64,000 bases of DNA from a beta proteobacterium AAP99 (GTDB lineage: Bacteria; Pseudomonadota; Gammaproteobacteria; Burkholderiales; Burkholderiaceae_C): NCBI GenBank assembly GCA_001295775.1, contig LJIA01000017.1:116817-180816 (forward strand), read 5' to 3'. Under the pieces are notes generated by a model. That model was not told where the DNA came from, did no database searches, and worked only from the letters and a program-made list of their open reading frames with translations. A program made the position numbers and the translations under genes. Numbering within the stretch: position 1 is the stretch's first letter; each line of letters opens with the position of its first letter. This document shows positions 27,966 to 39,971 of the stretch, one piece after another.

Positions 27966-28754
27966 ATGGCGATCCACAAGCTGGCCTGCGTCGAACCCGG
28001 TGCGCAGATCGATGAGGGCGTGGAGATCGGTCCGTTCGCCGTGATCGGGCCGAACGTGAAGATCGCATCCGGCTGCTCGATCGCCGCGCACGCGACCGTG
28101 GGCGGCCACACCGAGCTGGGTCCGGACAACCGCGTTTTTGCGCATGCCGTGATCGGCGGCGAGCCGCAGGACAAGAAGTACAAGGGCGAGCCGACGCGCC
28201 TGACCATCGGCCGCGGCAATACCTTCCGCGAGTGCGTCACCGTGAACACCGGCACCATCCAGGATGGCGGCATCACCACCGTGGGTGACAACAACTGGAT
28301 CATGGCTTATGTGCACATCGCACATGACTGCCATGTCGGCAGCAACACCATCATGGCCAACGGCACGCAGCTTGCAGGGCACGTGCACGTGGGCGATTTC
28401 GCCATCCTCGGCGGCCTGACCGGCGTGCATCAGTTCGTGAAGATCGGTGCGCATTCCATGACCGGCGCGGGCACCGTGCTGCTGCAGGATCTGCCGCCCT
28501 ACGTGATGAGCCAGGGCTACCCGGCGTCGCCGCATGGCCTGAACAGTGAAGGGCTGAAGCGCCGTGGTTTCTCTCCGGAATCGATCAGCCTGCTCAAGCG
28601 GGCCTACCGCCTGCTGTACCGCGATGGCCTGACCTTCGAGGTCGCCAAGACCGAGATCGCCAAACTCTTCGAAGGCGCCGCAGAAGAGCCGGCGAGCCGC
28701 CTGCGCGTGTTCTCGGACTTCCTCGACGCCGTGTCACGCGGCGTCATCCGCTAG
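27966..28754 (+). CDS. lpxA: UDP-N-acetylglucosamine acyltransferase LpxA
   Basis: 262 residues. Hexapeptide-repeat beta-helix for residues ~1-185, including the catalytic histidine region (A-Y-V-H-I-A-H-D-C-H) and G-G-L-T-G-V-H-Q-F, then a helical C-terminal domain. It catalyses the first step of lipid A synthesis, acylating UDP-GlcNAc from 3-hydroxyacyl-ACP. It starts one base after the fabZ stop. Confidence 0.96.
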   Translation: MAIHKLACVEPGAQIDEGVEIGPFAVIGPNVKIASGCSIAAHATVGGHTELGPDNRVFAHAVIGGEPQDKKYKGEPTRLTIGRGNTFRECVTVNTGTIQDGGITTVGDNNWIMAYVHIAHDCHVGSNTIMANGTQLAGHVHVGDFAILGGLTGVHQFVKIGAHSMTGAGTVLLQDLPPYVMSQGYPASPHGLNSEGLKRRGFSPESISLLKRAYRLLYRDGLTFEVAKTEIAKLFEGAAEEPASRLRVFSDFLDAVSRGVIR

Positions 28755-28760
28755 CCCCGT

Positions 28761-29921
28761 TTGCGCGTGACGCTTCCCGCGCTGCCGAACCGCTTGGACG
28801 TGGCCATGGTGGCCGGCGAGGCCAGCGGTGATCTGATCGCCAGTCTCGCCGTCGCGCAGCTTGCGGCGGCGGGTCGTCGCGTCGGCGGCATCGGCGGGCC
28901 GCGCATGGCTCAGGCGGGCTTTCAGGTGCAGGTGCCCATGGAGCGCCTGTCCGTGCGGGGCTACGTCGAAGTGCTGCGCCATTTGCCCGGCCTGCTTCGT
29001 TTGCGCGCGGATCTGGCGCGGCAGTGGTCGGCCCAGCGCCCCGGCGTGTTTGTGGGCGTCGATGCGCCTGACTTCAATCTCGGCCTGGCCACCAAGCTGC
29101 GTGCCTCGGGCGTACGCACCGTGCAGCTGGTGTGCCCGAGCATCTGGGCGTGGCGGCGCGAGCGCGCGCCCAAGATCCGTGCCGCGGTCGATGAAGTGCT
29201 CTGTGTGTTCCCCTTCGAGCCGGATGTGCTCGCCAAGGAGGGCATTGTCGGGCGCTTTGTGGGCCACCCGCTGGCCGACATGCTGCCCGCCACACCGGAC
29301 CGTGCCGCTGCCCGCATTCGCTTGGGCCTGCCGGAACACGGCGCACCGATCGTGGCCCTGCTGCCGGGCAGTCGGCGCGACGAAATCAAGCATCTGGCGC
29401 CGCGCATGATCGCAGCCGCAGCGTTGATCTGGCAACGCATCCCTGAGGCGCGCTTCGTGTTGCCGGCCGCGTCCGGCGAGCGGCGTGCAGAGCTTGCGCA
29501 GCACCTTGCCCAGAGCGAAGTAGTCATCCAGGTGCTGGACGGCCGCGCGCACGATGCGCTGGAAGCGGCCGACAGCGTGCTGGTGGCCAGCGGCACCGCC
29601 ACGCTGGAAGCGGCGCTGTTTCACTGCCCCATGGTCATTACCTATGCCATGCCCGCGTTGTCCTACTGGATGATGAAGGGCAAGGGCTATCTGCCTTGGG
29701 TCGGCCTGCCCAACATCCTGTGCAACGAGTGGGTTGTGCCCGAGCTGATCCAGGACGCCGCCACACCTCAGGCGCTGGCAGAAGCAGTCATCAAGCAGCT
29801 CACCGACACCGCCCACGCCGCAGCCATCGGCCAGCGATTTGCAGGCCTGCATGCGCAGTTGCGGCAAGGCTTCCCGAGCCAGTGCACGCAGGCGATCGAG
29901 AGGCATCTGAATGCCGCGTAG
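28761..29921 (+). CDS. lpxB: Lipid-A-disaccharide synthase
   Basis: 386 residues from TTG 28761 (GTG 28767 is an alternative). GT-B fold of family GT19: N-terminal A-G-E-A-S-G-D-L, the motif P-S-I-W-A-W-R, and the C-terminal donor site with [10 protein letters not shown] and A-S-G-T-A-T-L-E. It joins UDP-2,3-diacylglucosamine with lipid X to form the disaccharide core. It follows lpxA by six bases and overlaps rnhB. Confidence 0.95.
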   Translation: MRVTLPALPNRLDVAMVAGEASGDLIASLAVAQLAAAGRRVGGIGGPRMAQAGFQVQVPMERLSVRGYVEVLRHLPGLLRLRADLARQWSAQRPGVFVGVDAPDFNLGLATKLRASGVRTVQLVCPSIWAWRRERAPKIRAAVDEVLCVFPFEPDVLAKEGIVGRFVGHPLADMLPATPDRAAARIRLGLPEHGAPIVALLPGSRRDEIKHLAPRMIAAAALIWQRIPEARFVLPAASGERRAELAQHLAQSEVVIQVLDGRAHDALEAADSVLVASGTATLEAALFHCPMVITYAMPALSYWMMKGKGYLPWVGLPNILCNEWVVPELIQDAATPQALAEAVIKQLTDTAHAAAIGQRFAGLHAQLRQGFPSQCTQAIERHLNAA

Positions 29922-30570
29922 TCCCGCCACGGCCTTGGCTGCCCAGCCGGATCTCTTTGCCGCGCTGCCGGCGCATGGGGTGTGCGGCGTGGACGAAGCC
30001 GGGCGCGGGCCGCTGGCGGGTAGCGTGTTCACCGGCGCCGTAATCCTCGACCCTGCGCGTCCCATCGAAGGCCTGCGCGACTCGAAGCAGCTGACCGAGG
30101 CCCGGCGCGAGGCATTGGCCGAGCAGATCCGCGAACGGGCGCTCGCCTGGGCCGTGGCCAGTGCGTCGGTGCAGGAGATAGACCGCCTGAACATCCTGCA
30201 GGCCACGCTGCTGGCCATGCGCCGCGCAGTGCTCGCGCTCAAGCTGGCGCCCGAACTGGTGCTGGTGGACGGCAACCGCCTGCCGGAGCTGCCCATGGAG
30301 GCGCGCGCGATCGTCAAGGGCGACGCGCTGGTGCCTGCCATCTCGGCGGCGTCGATCCTGGCCAAGTGCGCGCGTGATGCCGAGGCACGCGAACTGCACG
30401 CGGCCTACCCCGGCTACGGCTTCGATCTGCACAAGGGCTACGGCACCGAGCTGCACATGGCCCGGCTGCACAGCCTGGGCGCCTGCCCGGCGCACCGCGC
30501 CAGCTTCGCACCCGTGCGCGAGGCGCTCGAGCGGTCTGGCGGCGCGCTGACTCCACCGTCTGCCTGGTGA
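29911..30570 (+). CDS. rnhB: Ribonuclease HII
   Basis: 219 residues. [12 protein letters not shown] is the catalytic D-E motif. The remaining acidic residues are in L-V-D-G-N and K-C-A-R-D, and the K-G-Y-G-T-E-L-H motif is present. It excises ribonucleotides from DNA and degrades RNA:DNA hybrids. It overlaps lpxB by 11 bases, the conserved lpxB-rnhB pairing. Confidence 0.95.
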   Translation: MPRSPATALAAQPDLFAALPAHGVCGVDEAGRGPLAGSVFTGAVILDPARPIEGLRDSKQLTEARREALAEQIRERALAWAVASASVQEIDRLNILQATLLAMRRAVLALKLAPELVLVDGNRLPELPMEARAIVKGDALVPAISAASILAKCARDAEARELHAAYPGYGFDLHKGYGTELHMARLHSLGACPAHRASFAPVREALERSGGALTPPSAW

Positions 30571-31325
30571 GCGCCATGGAACCCATCAGCGCCCGCAGCA
30601 ATCCGCGCGTCAAGGCCTGGAAGCAGCTTGCGGCCGACAGCGGCAAGCCTGCGGCCAACGGCCGGGTCTGGCTGGATGGCGAGCATCTGGTCAAGGAAGC
30701 GCTCAGCGCCGGCTGGGAGATCGAGACCCTGCTTGTCACGCCGCAGGCGCCGTATCTGGCGGCCGGGCAGATACCCAAGGTGCAGGTGACCGCGGAAGTC
30801 ATGGCCGCCATCAGCACCCTGGACAGCGCGCCAAGCGTGGCTGCCGTTGCCCTGCCGCAGCGGCGCCCGTTGGGCGGGGAGGGCGATGTGGTTGTTCTGG
30901 ATGCCGTTCAGGACCCCGGAAACGTCGGCACCATCCTGCGCACGGCCTGGGCGATGGGCTGCGCCGGCGTGCTGCTGCTGCCGGGCTGCGCCAACCCCTG
31001 GTCCGCCAAGACGCTGCGGGCGGGGCAGGGCGCCCAGTGCCACCTGCCGGTGCGCTCAGTGACCGATGCCGAGCTGGAGGCGGCCCTCGCCGGTCGGCCC
31101 ATGTGGGTGACGGCGCTGGATGCCGACAAGTCCCTGGCGCAGCTCAGCGGCCGCGGCGCGCCGCGTTCCGTGGCCTGGGTGTTCGGGCATGAGGGGCAGG
31201 GCGTGCGGCCCGCCTTGCAGCAATGCGCCGCGCAGCGCGTGAGGATTCCCATGCCGGGCGAGGCGGAATCGCTCAACGTGGCGGTGGCCTGCGCCCTGTG
31301 TCTGTACGAGCGCATTCGCACCTAA
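30567..31325 (+). CDS. TrmH/SpoU family RNA 2'-O-methyltransferase
   Basis: 252 residues from GTG 30567, whose GTGA overlaps the rnhB stop; ATG 30576 is also possible. The N-terminal substrate-binding part begins [10 protein letters not shown]. The C-terminal SPOUT trefoil-knot domain has [16 protein letters not shown] (motif 1), F-G-H-E-G-Q-G-V (motif 2) and [15 protein letters not shown] (motif 3). It methylates rRNA or tRNA with S-adenosylmethionine. The exact target cannot be told from sequence. Confidence 0.9.
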   Translation: MSAMEPISARSNPRVKAWKQLAADSGKPAANGRVWLDGEHLVKEALSAGWEIETLLVTPQAPYLAAGQIPKVQVTAEVMAAISTLDSAPSVAAVALPQRRPLGGEGDVVVLDAVQDPGNVGTILRTAWAMGCAGVLLLPGCANPWSAKTLRAGQGAQCHLPVRSVTDAELEAALAGRPMWVTALDADKSLAQLSGRGAPRSVAWVFGHEGQGVRPALQQCAAQRVRIPMPGEAESLNVAVACALCLYERIRT

Positions 31326-31492
31326 GGTCATTTTCGGCCAGAAATTGGAAATCGGCTTTCCGCTTGTCCGGAGCCGTTTTTCGAGGACTTTGCGTACCAA
31401 ATACGTCAATTTTGGCCTTACAAAAGCGTCAAAAGTGCTCGCGGCGGGCTGATGGATCGCTCCTGGGCCCTGCACCTGACCCTCAGCCGCCT

Positions 31493-32335
31493 TCAGTAGG
31501 CCTTCGTATTCAGCCCGAACTCGGTGATGATCGTCGTGGCGATTTCTTCGATGCTTTTGGTGGTGGTGTTGCAGGAGCGGATGGCTTCCTTGCGCATCAG
31601 GCGCTCTGCCTCGGCCACCTCGTAGCGGCAGTTCTCCAGGCTGGCGTACTTGGAGTTCGGCCGGCGCTCGTTGCGGATCTCCGAGAGCCGCTCCGGCATG
31701 ATCGAGAGGCCAAAGAGCTTCTCCCGATACAGCTTGAGCGCCGTAGGCAGGCTGCCGCGCTCGAAGTCCTCCGGAATCAGCGGGTAGTTGGCCGCCTTGA
31801 TGCCGTGCTGCATCGCCAGGTACAGGCTGGTCGGTGTCTTGCCCGAGCGCGACACGCCCACCAGGATCACGTCGGCAATGGCCAGGTCCTTGTGGGTCTG
31901 GCCGTCATCATGAGCCAGGGAGAAGTTGATCGCCTCGATCCGGTTCTTGTAGGCCTCGTCGTTGACGACATGGTGGGTGCGGCCCATGGTGTGCGTGCTC
32001 TTGATGCCGAATTCCGTTTCCAGCGGCTCCACGAACTGCTGGAACAGGTCCAGATGCATGGCCGTGGCCTCGTGGATGATCTTGTTGATCTCCTGATTCA
32101 CCAGCGTGGAGAACACGATCGGCCGATGCCCGTCGCGCGCCGCGGCGTCGTTGATGCGCAGCACCGTCTCGCGCGCCTTGTCCTCGGTGTCCACGAAGGG
32201 GATGCGCTCCTGGAACAGACGCAGACCTTCAAACTGCGTCAGCACCGCATAGGCAAAGTTTTCGGCGGTAATGCCGGTACCGTCCGAGACGATGAACACC
32301 GAACGGTCACGCTGCGTGTAGGGGCGGTTGGGCAT
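31493..32335 (-). CDS. ppsR: PEP synthase regulatory protein (kinase/pyrophosphorylase)
   Basis: 280 residues from the ATG at 32335. The DUF299 family core includes F-I-V-S-D-G-T-G-I-T-A-E near the start and the P-loop G-V-S-R-S-G-K-T-P-T-S. The protein inactivates PEP synthase by ADP-dependent phosphorylation of a threonine next to the catalytic histidine and restores it by phosphorolysis. It is divergent from ppsA, its target, which supports the call. Confidence 0.95.
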   Translation of the reverse strand: MPNRPYTQRDRSVFIVSDGTGITAENFAYAVLTQFEGLRLFQERIPFVDTEDKARETVLRINDAAARDGHRPIVFSTLVNQEINKIIHEATAMHLDLFQQFVEPLETEFGIKSTHTMGRTHHVVNDEAYKNRIEAINFSLAHDDGQTHKDLAIADVILVGVSRSGKTPTSLYLAMQHGIKAANYPLIPEDFERGSLPTALKLYREKLFGLSIMPERLSEIRNERRPNSKYASLENCRYEVAEAERLMRKEAIRSCNTTTKSIEEIATTIITEFGLNTKAY

Positions 32336-32675
32336 GGCGGGGTCTGGGGTTGTATTTGGCCGGGGTTGAGCGGGGCACCGCAGTCTGCCCGTGCGCCCTG
32401 AATGCAGGCTGACAGGTCTTGGGCGGATACAGCGTGCCTTGCGCGGTGGGCGATGGCGCGGCAAAACTGGGGTGCGCAACTACAATCCGGAATCTAGCTT
32501 AGGCCGCCCGCAGGCCGTGCCATGCCCCGTGTTCTCGAAGGCGCATCGGCCCCTGACTCACCCCGTACCCGCCCAGCATGCTCCGCCCTGTCCCAAAAGC
32601 TCACGCAAGCGCACTGGCTGCACCCCGCAGCACGGCAGCGCCCTTGCGTGAACTTTTCACTTCAGGAGCACTTCC
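32336..32675. promoter_or_regulatory. Divergent ppsR / ppsA control region
   Basis: 340 bases with no credible gene. It must carry both promoters. A TACAAT at 32481-32486 could be a -10 element for ppsA, but no good -35 is visible at the right distance. AGGAG lies just before the ppsA ATG. Confidence 0.4.
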
Positions 32676-35051
<2,376 letters not shown>

Positions 35052-35071
35052 GCGCAGCACCTCCAGTGCTC

Positions 35072-35098
35072 AACGGGCGGCCTGCGGGTCGCCCGTTT
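35072..35098 (+). terminator. Intrinsic terminator after ppsA
   Basis: AACGGGCG / CGCCCGTT stem with a 10-base loop, followed by a short T run. It lies 21 bases past the ppsA stop. Confidence 0.75.
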
Positions 35099-35252
35099 GC
35101 ATTTTCAGGACGCCGTTCAGGGTTTGCCCGCGGGTGCTGCATTCATCCGTGGAACTCACCCCTTCAACCGGGTAGAGCGGGACTCGTCGCAAGCCTGCCG
35201 CTGCGATGCACGCCCGGCATAATCCCCGCAACGTTTCAGCAAGGGGCAGTCC

Positions 35253-35681
35253 ATGGAAGAACACTGGTTTTGGTACATCGGCGCGCTGGCAATGCTGATC
35301 GCCGAGCTGTTCACGGGTACCTTCTACATGCTGGTCATCGCGGTGGCTCTGGCTGCTGGCGGCACCGCTGCACTGTTCGGCGGCAGCTTTGCGCTGCATC
35401 TGGTGGTGGCGTCCGCCGTCGGCTTTGTCGGCGTGCTGATCCTGCGCCGTTCGCGCTTCGGCAAGCCCCAGGCCAATGCGCCGGAGACGGATGCCAACGT
35501 GAACATTGACATCGGCAACCAGATCGTCGTGGACGGCTGGGATGCACTTCGGCAGGCCCGGGTCATGTATCGCGGTGCCATGTGGACGGTGCAACTGCAG
35601 CCCGGTGAGCCGGTCGCTCCGGGCGCCCATGTCATCGCGGCCGTCCGGGGCAACACGCTCATGGTTACGGCGGCGCGCTGA
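35253..35681 (+). CDS. NfeD-like membrane protein
   Basis: 142 residues. Two to three hydrophobic helices (residues about 5-70) are followed by an OB-fold domain ending with A-V-R-G-N-T-L-M-V-T. Short NfeD proteins work with SPFH/stomatin partners in membrane microdomain organisation, and such a partner is encoded 59 bases downstream. The exact cellular role is not established. Confidence 0.85.
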   Translation: MEEHWFWYIGALAMLIAELFTGTFYMLVIAVALAAGGTAALFGGSFALHLVVASAVGFVGVLILRRSRFGKPQANAPETDANVNIDIGNQIVVDGWDALRQARVMYRGAMWTVQLQPGEPVAPGAHVIAAVRGNTLMVTAAR

Positions 35682-35740
35682 ATCCCGGCGCCGCATCAAG
35701 AACACAGAACAATCAACGCATTCGTAGGAGGTAACCCGCC

Positions 35741-36679
35741 ATGTTCTTCGAGCAGTTTGGCAGCACCATCACCGCACTCGTTTTGCTTGCGGTCGTGTTT
35801 GTCTTCATCATCAAGACCTTCAAGATCGTGCCGCAACAGCACGCCTGGGTCGTGGAACGGCTGGGCAAGTACCACGCCACCCTCACGCCGGGCCTGAAGC
35901 CCGTGATCCCCTTCATCGATCGTGTGGCCTACAAGCACAGCTTGAAGGAAATCCCGCTGGACGTGCCCAGCCAGGTCTGCATCACGCGCGACAACACGCA
36001 GCTGCAGGTGGATGGCATCCTTTACTTCCAGGTGACTGACCCGATGCGCGCCAGCTACGGCTCGTCCAACTACATCGTGGCCATCACCCAGCTGGCCCAG
36101 ACCACGCTGCGCAGCGTGATCGGCAAGCTGGAGCTGGACAAGACCTTCGAGGAGCGCGACTTCATCAACCACAGTGTGGTCGGCGCCATCGATGAATCGG
36201 CCGCCAACTGGGGCGTGAAGGTGCTGCGCTACGAGATCAAGGACCTCACGCCGCCCAAGGAAATCCTGCACGCGATGCAGGCCCAGATCACCGCCGAGCG
36301 TGAAAAGCGTGCGCTGATCGCGGCTTCCGAAGGCCGCAAGATGGAGCAGATCAACATCGCCACCGGTGAGCGCGAAGCCGCGATTGCCCGCTCCGAGGGC
36401 GACAAGCAGGCCGCCATCAACAACGCCCAGGGTCAGGCGGCCTCCATCCAGGCCATCGCCACGGCCAATGCCGATGCCATCCAGCGCGTGGCGGCGGCCA
36501 TCCAGTCCGCCGGCGGCATGGACGCCGTGCAGCTGAAGGTGGCGGAGCAGTACATCAACGCCTTCGGCAACTTGGCCAAGACCAACAACACGCTCATCGT
36601 CCCGGCCAACCTGGGCGATGTCAGCGGGCTGATCGCCACGGCCATGCAGGTGGTCAAGAGCCAGAACACCAAAGCCTGA
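35741..36679 (+). CDS. SPFH/stomatin-like membrane protein (QmcA-type)
   Basis: 312 residues. One N-terminal membrane anchor (residues ~8-28), an SPFH/Band 7 domain (V-V-E-R-L-G-K-Y, then D-V-P-S-Q-V-C-I-T-R-D-N), and a long Ala/Glu-rich coiled coil with A-S-E-G-R-K and A-R-S-E-G-D-K-Q-A repeats. It resembles the paraslipin/QmcA group that oligomerises into membrane cages. It is paired with NfeD upstream. AGGAGG precedes the start. Confidence 0.9.
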   Translation: MFFEQFGSTITALVLLAVVFVFIIKTFKIVPQQHAWVVERLGKYHATLTPGLKPVIPFIDRVAYKHSLKEIPLDVPSQVCITRDNTQLQVDGILYFQVTDPMRASYGSSNYIVAITQLAQTTLRSVIGKLELDKTFEERDFINHSVVGAIDESAANWGVKVLRYEIKDLTPPKEILHAMQAQITAEREKRALIAASEGRKMEQINIATGEREAAIARSEGDKQAAINNAQGQAASIQAIATANADAIQRVAAAIQSAGGMDAVQLKVAEQYINAFGNLAKTNNTLIVPANLGDVSGLIATAMQVVKSQNTKA

Positions 36680-36689
36680 GGTTTCCGGC

Positions 36690-36842
36690 ATGAGCGAAAA
36701 GCGCCGAGCGTTCCTCGGCGTTTTTCTTTTTCTGCTCTCGCTGGGATGCTGGGTGGCATGCTTCGAGCTGGCTCAGCTGTGGCTGGCCGGCGTCGCGCTC
36801 GCGCTGGAGCTGTTGTCCTACCGGCTCTTCACCCGAAAATGA
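36690..36842 (+). CDS. Small hydrophobic protein, 50 residues (candidate)
   Basis: ATG 36690 to TGA 36842. After M-S-E-K-R-R the frame is almost wholly hydrophobic, with two potential membrane helices broken by F-E-L-A-Q, and a basic tail T-R-K. Codon choice is G/C-ending as in neighbours. It starts 10 bases after the SPFH stop and ends 4 bases before the next gene. No homologue is recognised. The first codons contain a terminator-like stem, which either argues against translation or regulates it. Confidence 0.4.
   Translation: MSEKRRAFLGVFLFLLSLGCWVACFELAQLWLAGVALALELLSYRLFTRK
36702..36730 (+). terminator. Intrinsic terminator after the SPFH gene, inside the small frame
   Basis: CGCCGAG / CTCGGCG arms (36702-36708, 36714-36720) with a 5-base loop and a T-rich tail TTTTTCTTTT. 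It ends the nfeD-SPFH transcript and lies within codons 5-14 of the 50-residue candidate gene. Confidence 0.8.
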
Positions 36843-36846
36843 GCCC

Positions 36847-38799
36847 ATGCCCGAGATTGCTGCTCAACCCGCCCCCAGCCTGACCGGCCCCCAGGGCTCA
36901 ATACGCGCGTTCCTGCTTGAACACGCCCCGTTCTCGCAGATGACCGCACCCGCGCTCAATAGCCTGCTGGCCGGGCTGGAGCTGTGCTACTTCGCCGACG
37001 GCGAGCAGCTTCTGGCGCCGGAGAGCCAACCGCCCACGCACTGGTTCATCGTGAAGCAGGGCAGCGTGAAAGGCATACGGTCCGGAGCGAACGGCGGCAG
37101 CCCCGAGCCGCTGTTCATGGCGGCAGGCGGCGAGTGTTTCCCGGTGGGTGCCCTGCTGGCGCAACGGCCCGTGACCCTGAGCTATCAGGCGGTCGGTGAC
37201 ACCTTCGTGTTCCGGGCGCCGCGCGAGCTGTTTGAGGAGCTGACGCGCAAGAGCCCGGCCTTCATGGACTTCTGCACGCGCCGCCTTGCCGCGTTGCTGG
37301 ACCAGTCGCGGCGTGAGCTGCAGGCCAGCGTGTCCGCCAGCACGCATCTGGAGCAGAACCTGCTCACCCCGCTGGCTGCCGTGGTGCGCCGCGCGCCGGT
37401 CACCTGCGCGCCCAGCACACCGCTGGGTGAGGCGCTGGCCACGATGCAATCCGAGAAGCTGGGCTCGATTCTCGTCACGCAGGCTGACGGCGCGCTCGCC
37501 GGCATCCTGACCCGCTCTGACCTCATCGGCCGCGTGCTGCTGCCGCAACTGCCCTTGAGCACACCGATCGAGCAGGTCATGAGCCAGCCCGTGCACTGCC
37601 TGAGCGCCGATGCCAGCGCTGCCGACGCCGTGTACCTCATGGGCAGCAAGGGCGTGCGCCATGTGGCTGTTCTGCAGCCGGCCGACGCGGCAAGCGCGGC
37701 GGCGCCGGCCTTGTTGGGCGTGGTGTCCGAGCGCGACCTGTTTGCGCTGCAGCGCCTGTCCTTGCGCAGCGCCGGCAGCGCGATTCGGCGCGCGCAGAGC
37801 ATCGATTCGCTTGCCGCTGCCGCGCGAGACATCCGCGGCCTGGCGCGCAACCTGGTGGCGCAGGGCGTGGGCAGTGCGCAGATCACGCGCTTTGTGAGCA
37901 TGCTCAATGACCAGCTCACGCAGCGCATCATCGAGCTGTCCCTCGAGCGCTACCGGCTCGTGGGCGGGCGCTTCTGCTGGCTGGCCCTGGGCAGCGAGGG
38001 GCGCGAGGAACAGACCATCGCCACCGATCAGGACAACGCGCTGCTGCTGGCGGCGGACGAAGCGCCGCGGCGCGACGCCTGGCTGGTGTTCGCTGCCAGC
38101 GTGAACAATGCACTGGCCGCCTGTGGGTTTCCGCTGTGCAAGGGCGGTGTCATGGCGCGCAATCCGGCGCTGTGCCTCACGCTGGACGAGTGGCAGGCCC
38201 GCTTCGGCGGCTGGATGGAGGCGGGTGATCCGCAGGCCCTGCTCAATGCCTCGATCTACTTCGATTTCCGCGGCCTGGCGGGTGACCTGACGCTGGCGCA
38301 CGAACTGCGCCGTTGGGTCGGCGCGCAGGTCAAGGCCAACGGCCGCTTCCTGAAGCAGCTCACCGACAACGCATTGACCAACCACCCGCCGATCGCCTGG
38401 ACCGGCGGCATGATCGACCAGCTGCTCGGCCCCGGCCAGGACCGGCCGGTGGACCTCAAGCTCAGCGGCACCATGCCTCTGGTGGATGGCGCCCGGATCC
38501 TGAGCCTGGCGCACGGCATTGCTGCCACGAACACGGTGGAGCGGTTTCACGCCCTGGTGAGCGCCGGGGCGGCAGACGCCGCCGATGTGGCCGGCTGGGT
38601 GGACGCCTTCCACTTCCTGCAGATGCTGCGGCTGCGCGTGCAGATCGAGGGGCAGGGCGGGGATGCACCCCAGGCAGACGCCGAGAACCCCAACCGCATC
38701 GACCCCGCGCAACTCTCCTCGCTGGACCGGCGCATCCTCAAGGAGGCGTTCCGGCAGGCCAAGAAGCTGCAGCAGCGCGTGGCGCTGGACTATGTTTGA
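36847..38799 (+). CDS. cNMP-binding / CBS / DUF294 nucleotidyltransferase-like protein
   Basis: 650 residues. Residues ~20-150 form a cyclic-nucleotide-binding-type beta barrel, residues ~180-310 a pair of CBS domains (L-T-R-S-D-L-I-G; V-S-E-R-D-L-F-A), and residues ~330-640 the DUF294 nucleotidyltransferase domain with L-G-S-E-G-R-E-E-Q-T-I-A-T-D-Q-D and its helical C-terminal partner. The family is predicted to sense adenylates and modify or regulate a partner. It overlaps the downstream exonuclease gene by 8 bases, a recurring proteobacterial pairing. Confidence 0.85.
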   Translation: MPEIAAQPAPSLTGPQGSIRAFLLEHAPFSQMTAPALNSLLAGLELCYFADGEQLLAPESQPPTHWFIVKQGSVKGIRSGANGGSPEPLFMAAGGECFPVGALLAQRPVTLSYQAVGDTFVFRAPRELFEELTRKSPAFMDFCTRRLAALLDQSRRELQASVSASTHLEQNLLTPLAAVVRRAPVTCAPSTPLGEALATMQSEKLGSILVTQADGALAGILTRSDLIGRVLLPQLPLSTPIEQVMSQPVHCLSADASAADAVYLMGSKGVRHVAVLQPADAASAAAPALLGVVSERDLFALQRLSLRSAGSAIRRAQSIDSLAAAARDIRGLARNLVAQGVGSAQITRFVSMLNDQLTQRIIELSLERYRLVGGRFCWLALGSEGREEQTIATDQDNALLLAADEAPRRDAWLVFAASVNNALAACGFPLCKGGVMARNPALCLTLDEWQARFGGWMEAGDPQALLNASIYFDFRGLAGDLTLAHELRRWVGAQVKANGRFLKQLTDNALTNHPPIAWTGGMIDQLLGPGQDRPVDLKLSGTMPLVDGARILSLAHGIAATNTVERFHALVSAGAADAADVAGWVDAFHFLQMLRLRVQIEGQGGDAPQADAENPNRIDPAQLSSLDRRILKEAFRQAKKLQQRVALDYV

Positions 38800-39433
38800 C
38801 TGGCTGCTCAACCGGACCGGGCGCGCCGCAGGCGCCGAGGCGCAGCGCTGGGTCGTGCTCGATGTGGAGACCACCGGGCTGGACAGCGGGCGCGACAACC
38901 TGCTGTCGATAGGCGCCGTGGCGCTGATCGACGGGCGCATCGATCTGGCCGACAGCTTCGAGATCCATGTGCGCCCACCCAGCGTGTCCAGCAAGGACAA
39001 CGTGCTGGTGCACGGCATCGGCCACGGCACGCAGCAGCGCGCGGCCGACCCCAAGGAGGCCCTGCCGCGCTTTCTGGACTACATCGGCACCGCGCCGCTG
39101 GTCGCCTACCACGCGGCCTTCGATCAGGCCTTTCTCGCACGCGCCATCAAGGTGCAGGTCGGGCTGCCGTTCTCCAACGCGTGGGTCGATCTGGCCGAGC
39201 TCGCGCCGGCGGCCCTGCCCAAGGTGGCGGGTGAGATCGGGGGCAGGGCGCTGGACCACTGGCTGGCGCACTTCGGCATCCCGGTGGCCGGCCGTCATAC
39301 CGCTGCCGGTGACGCACTGGCCACGGCCATGCTGCTGCAACGTGTGCTGCATCAACTACCCGCCGGGCACCGCCAGAACGTGCGGCGGCTGCAGGCCTTG
39401 GCCGGGGCGGGGAAGTGGCTGGGGGCCGTTTAG
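38792..39433 (+). CDS. DnaQ-like 3'-5' exonuclease
   Basis: 213 residues from ATG 38792. The DEDDh catalytic set is visible: D-V-E-T-T-G-L-D (exo I), A-Y-H-A-A-F-D (exo II) and H-T-A-A-G-D-A (exo III). It resembles the epsilon-subunit / RNase T superfamily but is a stand-alone protein. Coupled translation with the cNMP/CBS/DUF294 gene suggests a shared function, which is not known. Confidence 0.88.
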   Translation: MFDWLLNRTGRAAGAEAQRWVVLDVETTGLDSGRDNLLSIGAVALIDGRIDLADSFEIHVRPPSVSSKDNVLVHGIGHGTQQRAADPKEALPRFLDYIGTAPLVAYHAAFDQAFLARAIKVQVGLPFSNAWVDLAELAPAALPKVAGEIGGRALDHWLAHFGIPVAGRHTAAGDALATAMLLQRVLHQLPAGHRQNVRRLQALAGAGKWLGAV

Positions 39434-39466
39434 GTGGGCTACCTGCCATCCCTTCGAGATGCGAAT

Positions 39467-39967
39467 TTAGTCCAGCAGATCGAAGGGTGCGATTGACCAG
39501 TGACGCTCTGGGACCGAAGAGAACTTCGGGAGCAGCATCCTACCGCTTGGACCTTGCAAGTTGCAGTCCGGCGTCCAGTTGTCGATCCAAAAGAGCACGC
39601 GGAACGCGGCGTGTTCGGAACCGATCGGATCGAATTCACCAACGACCTGGTCTGAATCGGTCGCAAGAAAGACAGGCGCGCGGCCTGCTTGCGTGGTTGT
39701 GTCGCTGTAGAAGTCGGAAGCAGAGACGGCGTCTTCGCTGTTGGTCACTAACACTTCAAATAGCACTGCGTCGGTCAGCGCACTTTTAAACTCGCTCTCT
39801 AGTCTCTCAGCGCGAGCCAGTATCTCTTGCTCAGACTCGGGAGCCATCCCTCGGTGAACGCGATCCAGCAAAAATAGCCTCGTTGAATCTGCTACGTCGC
39901 GCGCGAACTGGGTGGCGCGATCAGGATCAAGCCGCGGCGCATACGCGCCGAGTACGCGTGCCTCCAA
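39467..39967 (-). CDS. Hypothetical protein downstream of AraC-type regulator
   Basis: 166 residues from TTG 39967, chosen because the GGGGGTGA at the end of the upstream gene acts as ribosome-binding site and the start lies 4 bases after its stop. Upstream in-frame sequence only shadows the regulator. The protein is soluble-looking and acidic, with an N-terminal helix rich in D/R/E and a Trp-containing C-terminal half. No domain is recognised. Codon use is less G+C-rich than the flanking genes, suggesting a later arrival. Confidence 0.6.
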   Translation of the reverse strand: MEARVLGAYAPRLDPDRATQFARDVADSTRLFLLDRVHRGMAPESEQEILARAERLESEFKSALTDAVLFEVLVTNSEDAVSASDFYSDTTTQAGRAPVFLATDSDQVVGEFDPIGSEHAAFRVLFWIDNWTPDCNLQGPSGRMLLPKFSSVPERHWSIAPFDLLD

Positions 39968-39971
39968 TGAA

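Noticed and set aside
28734..30365. 543-codon minus-strand frame over lpxB/rnhB
   Set aside because: Antisense shadow of two well-supported genes.
36898..39054. 718-codon minus-strand open frame over the cNMP/CBS/DUF294 gene
   Set aside because: Antisense shadow caused by high third-position G+C; no recognisable motif.
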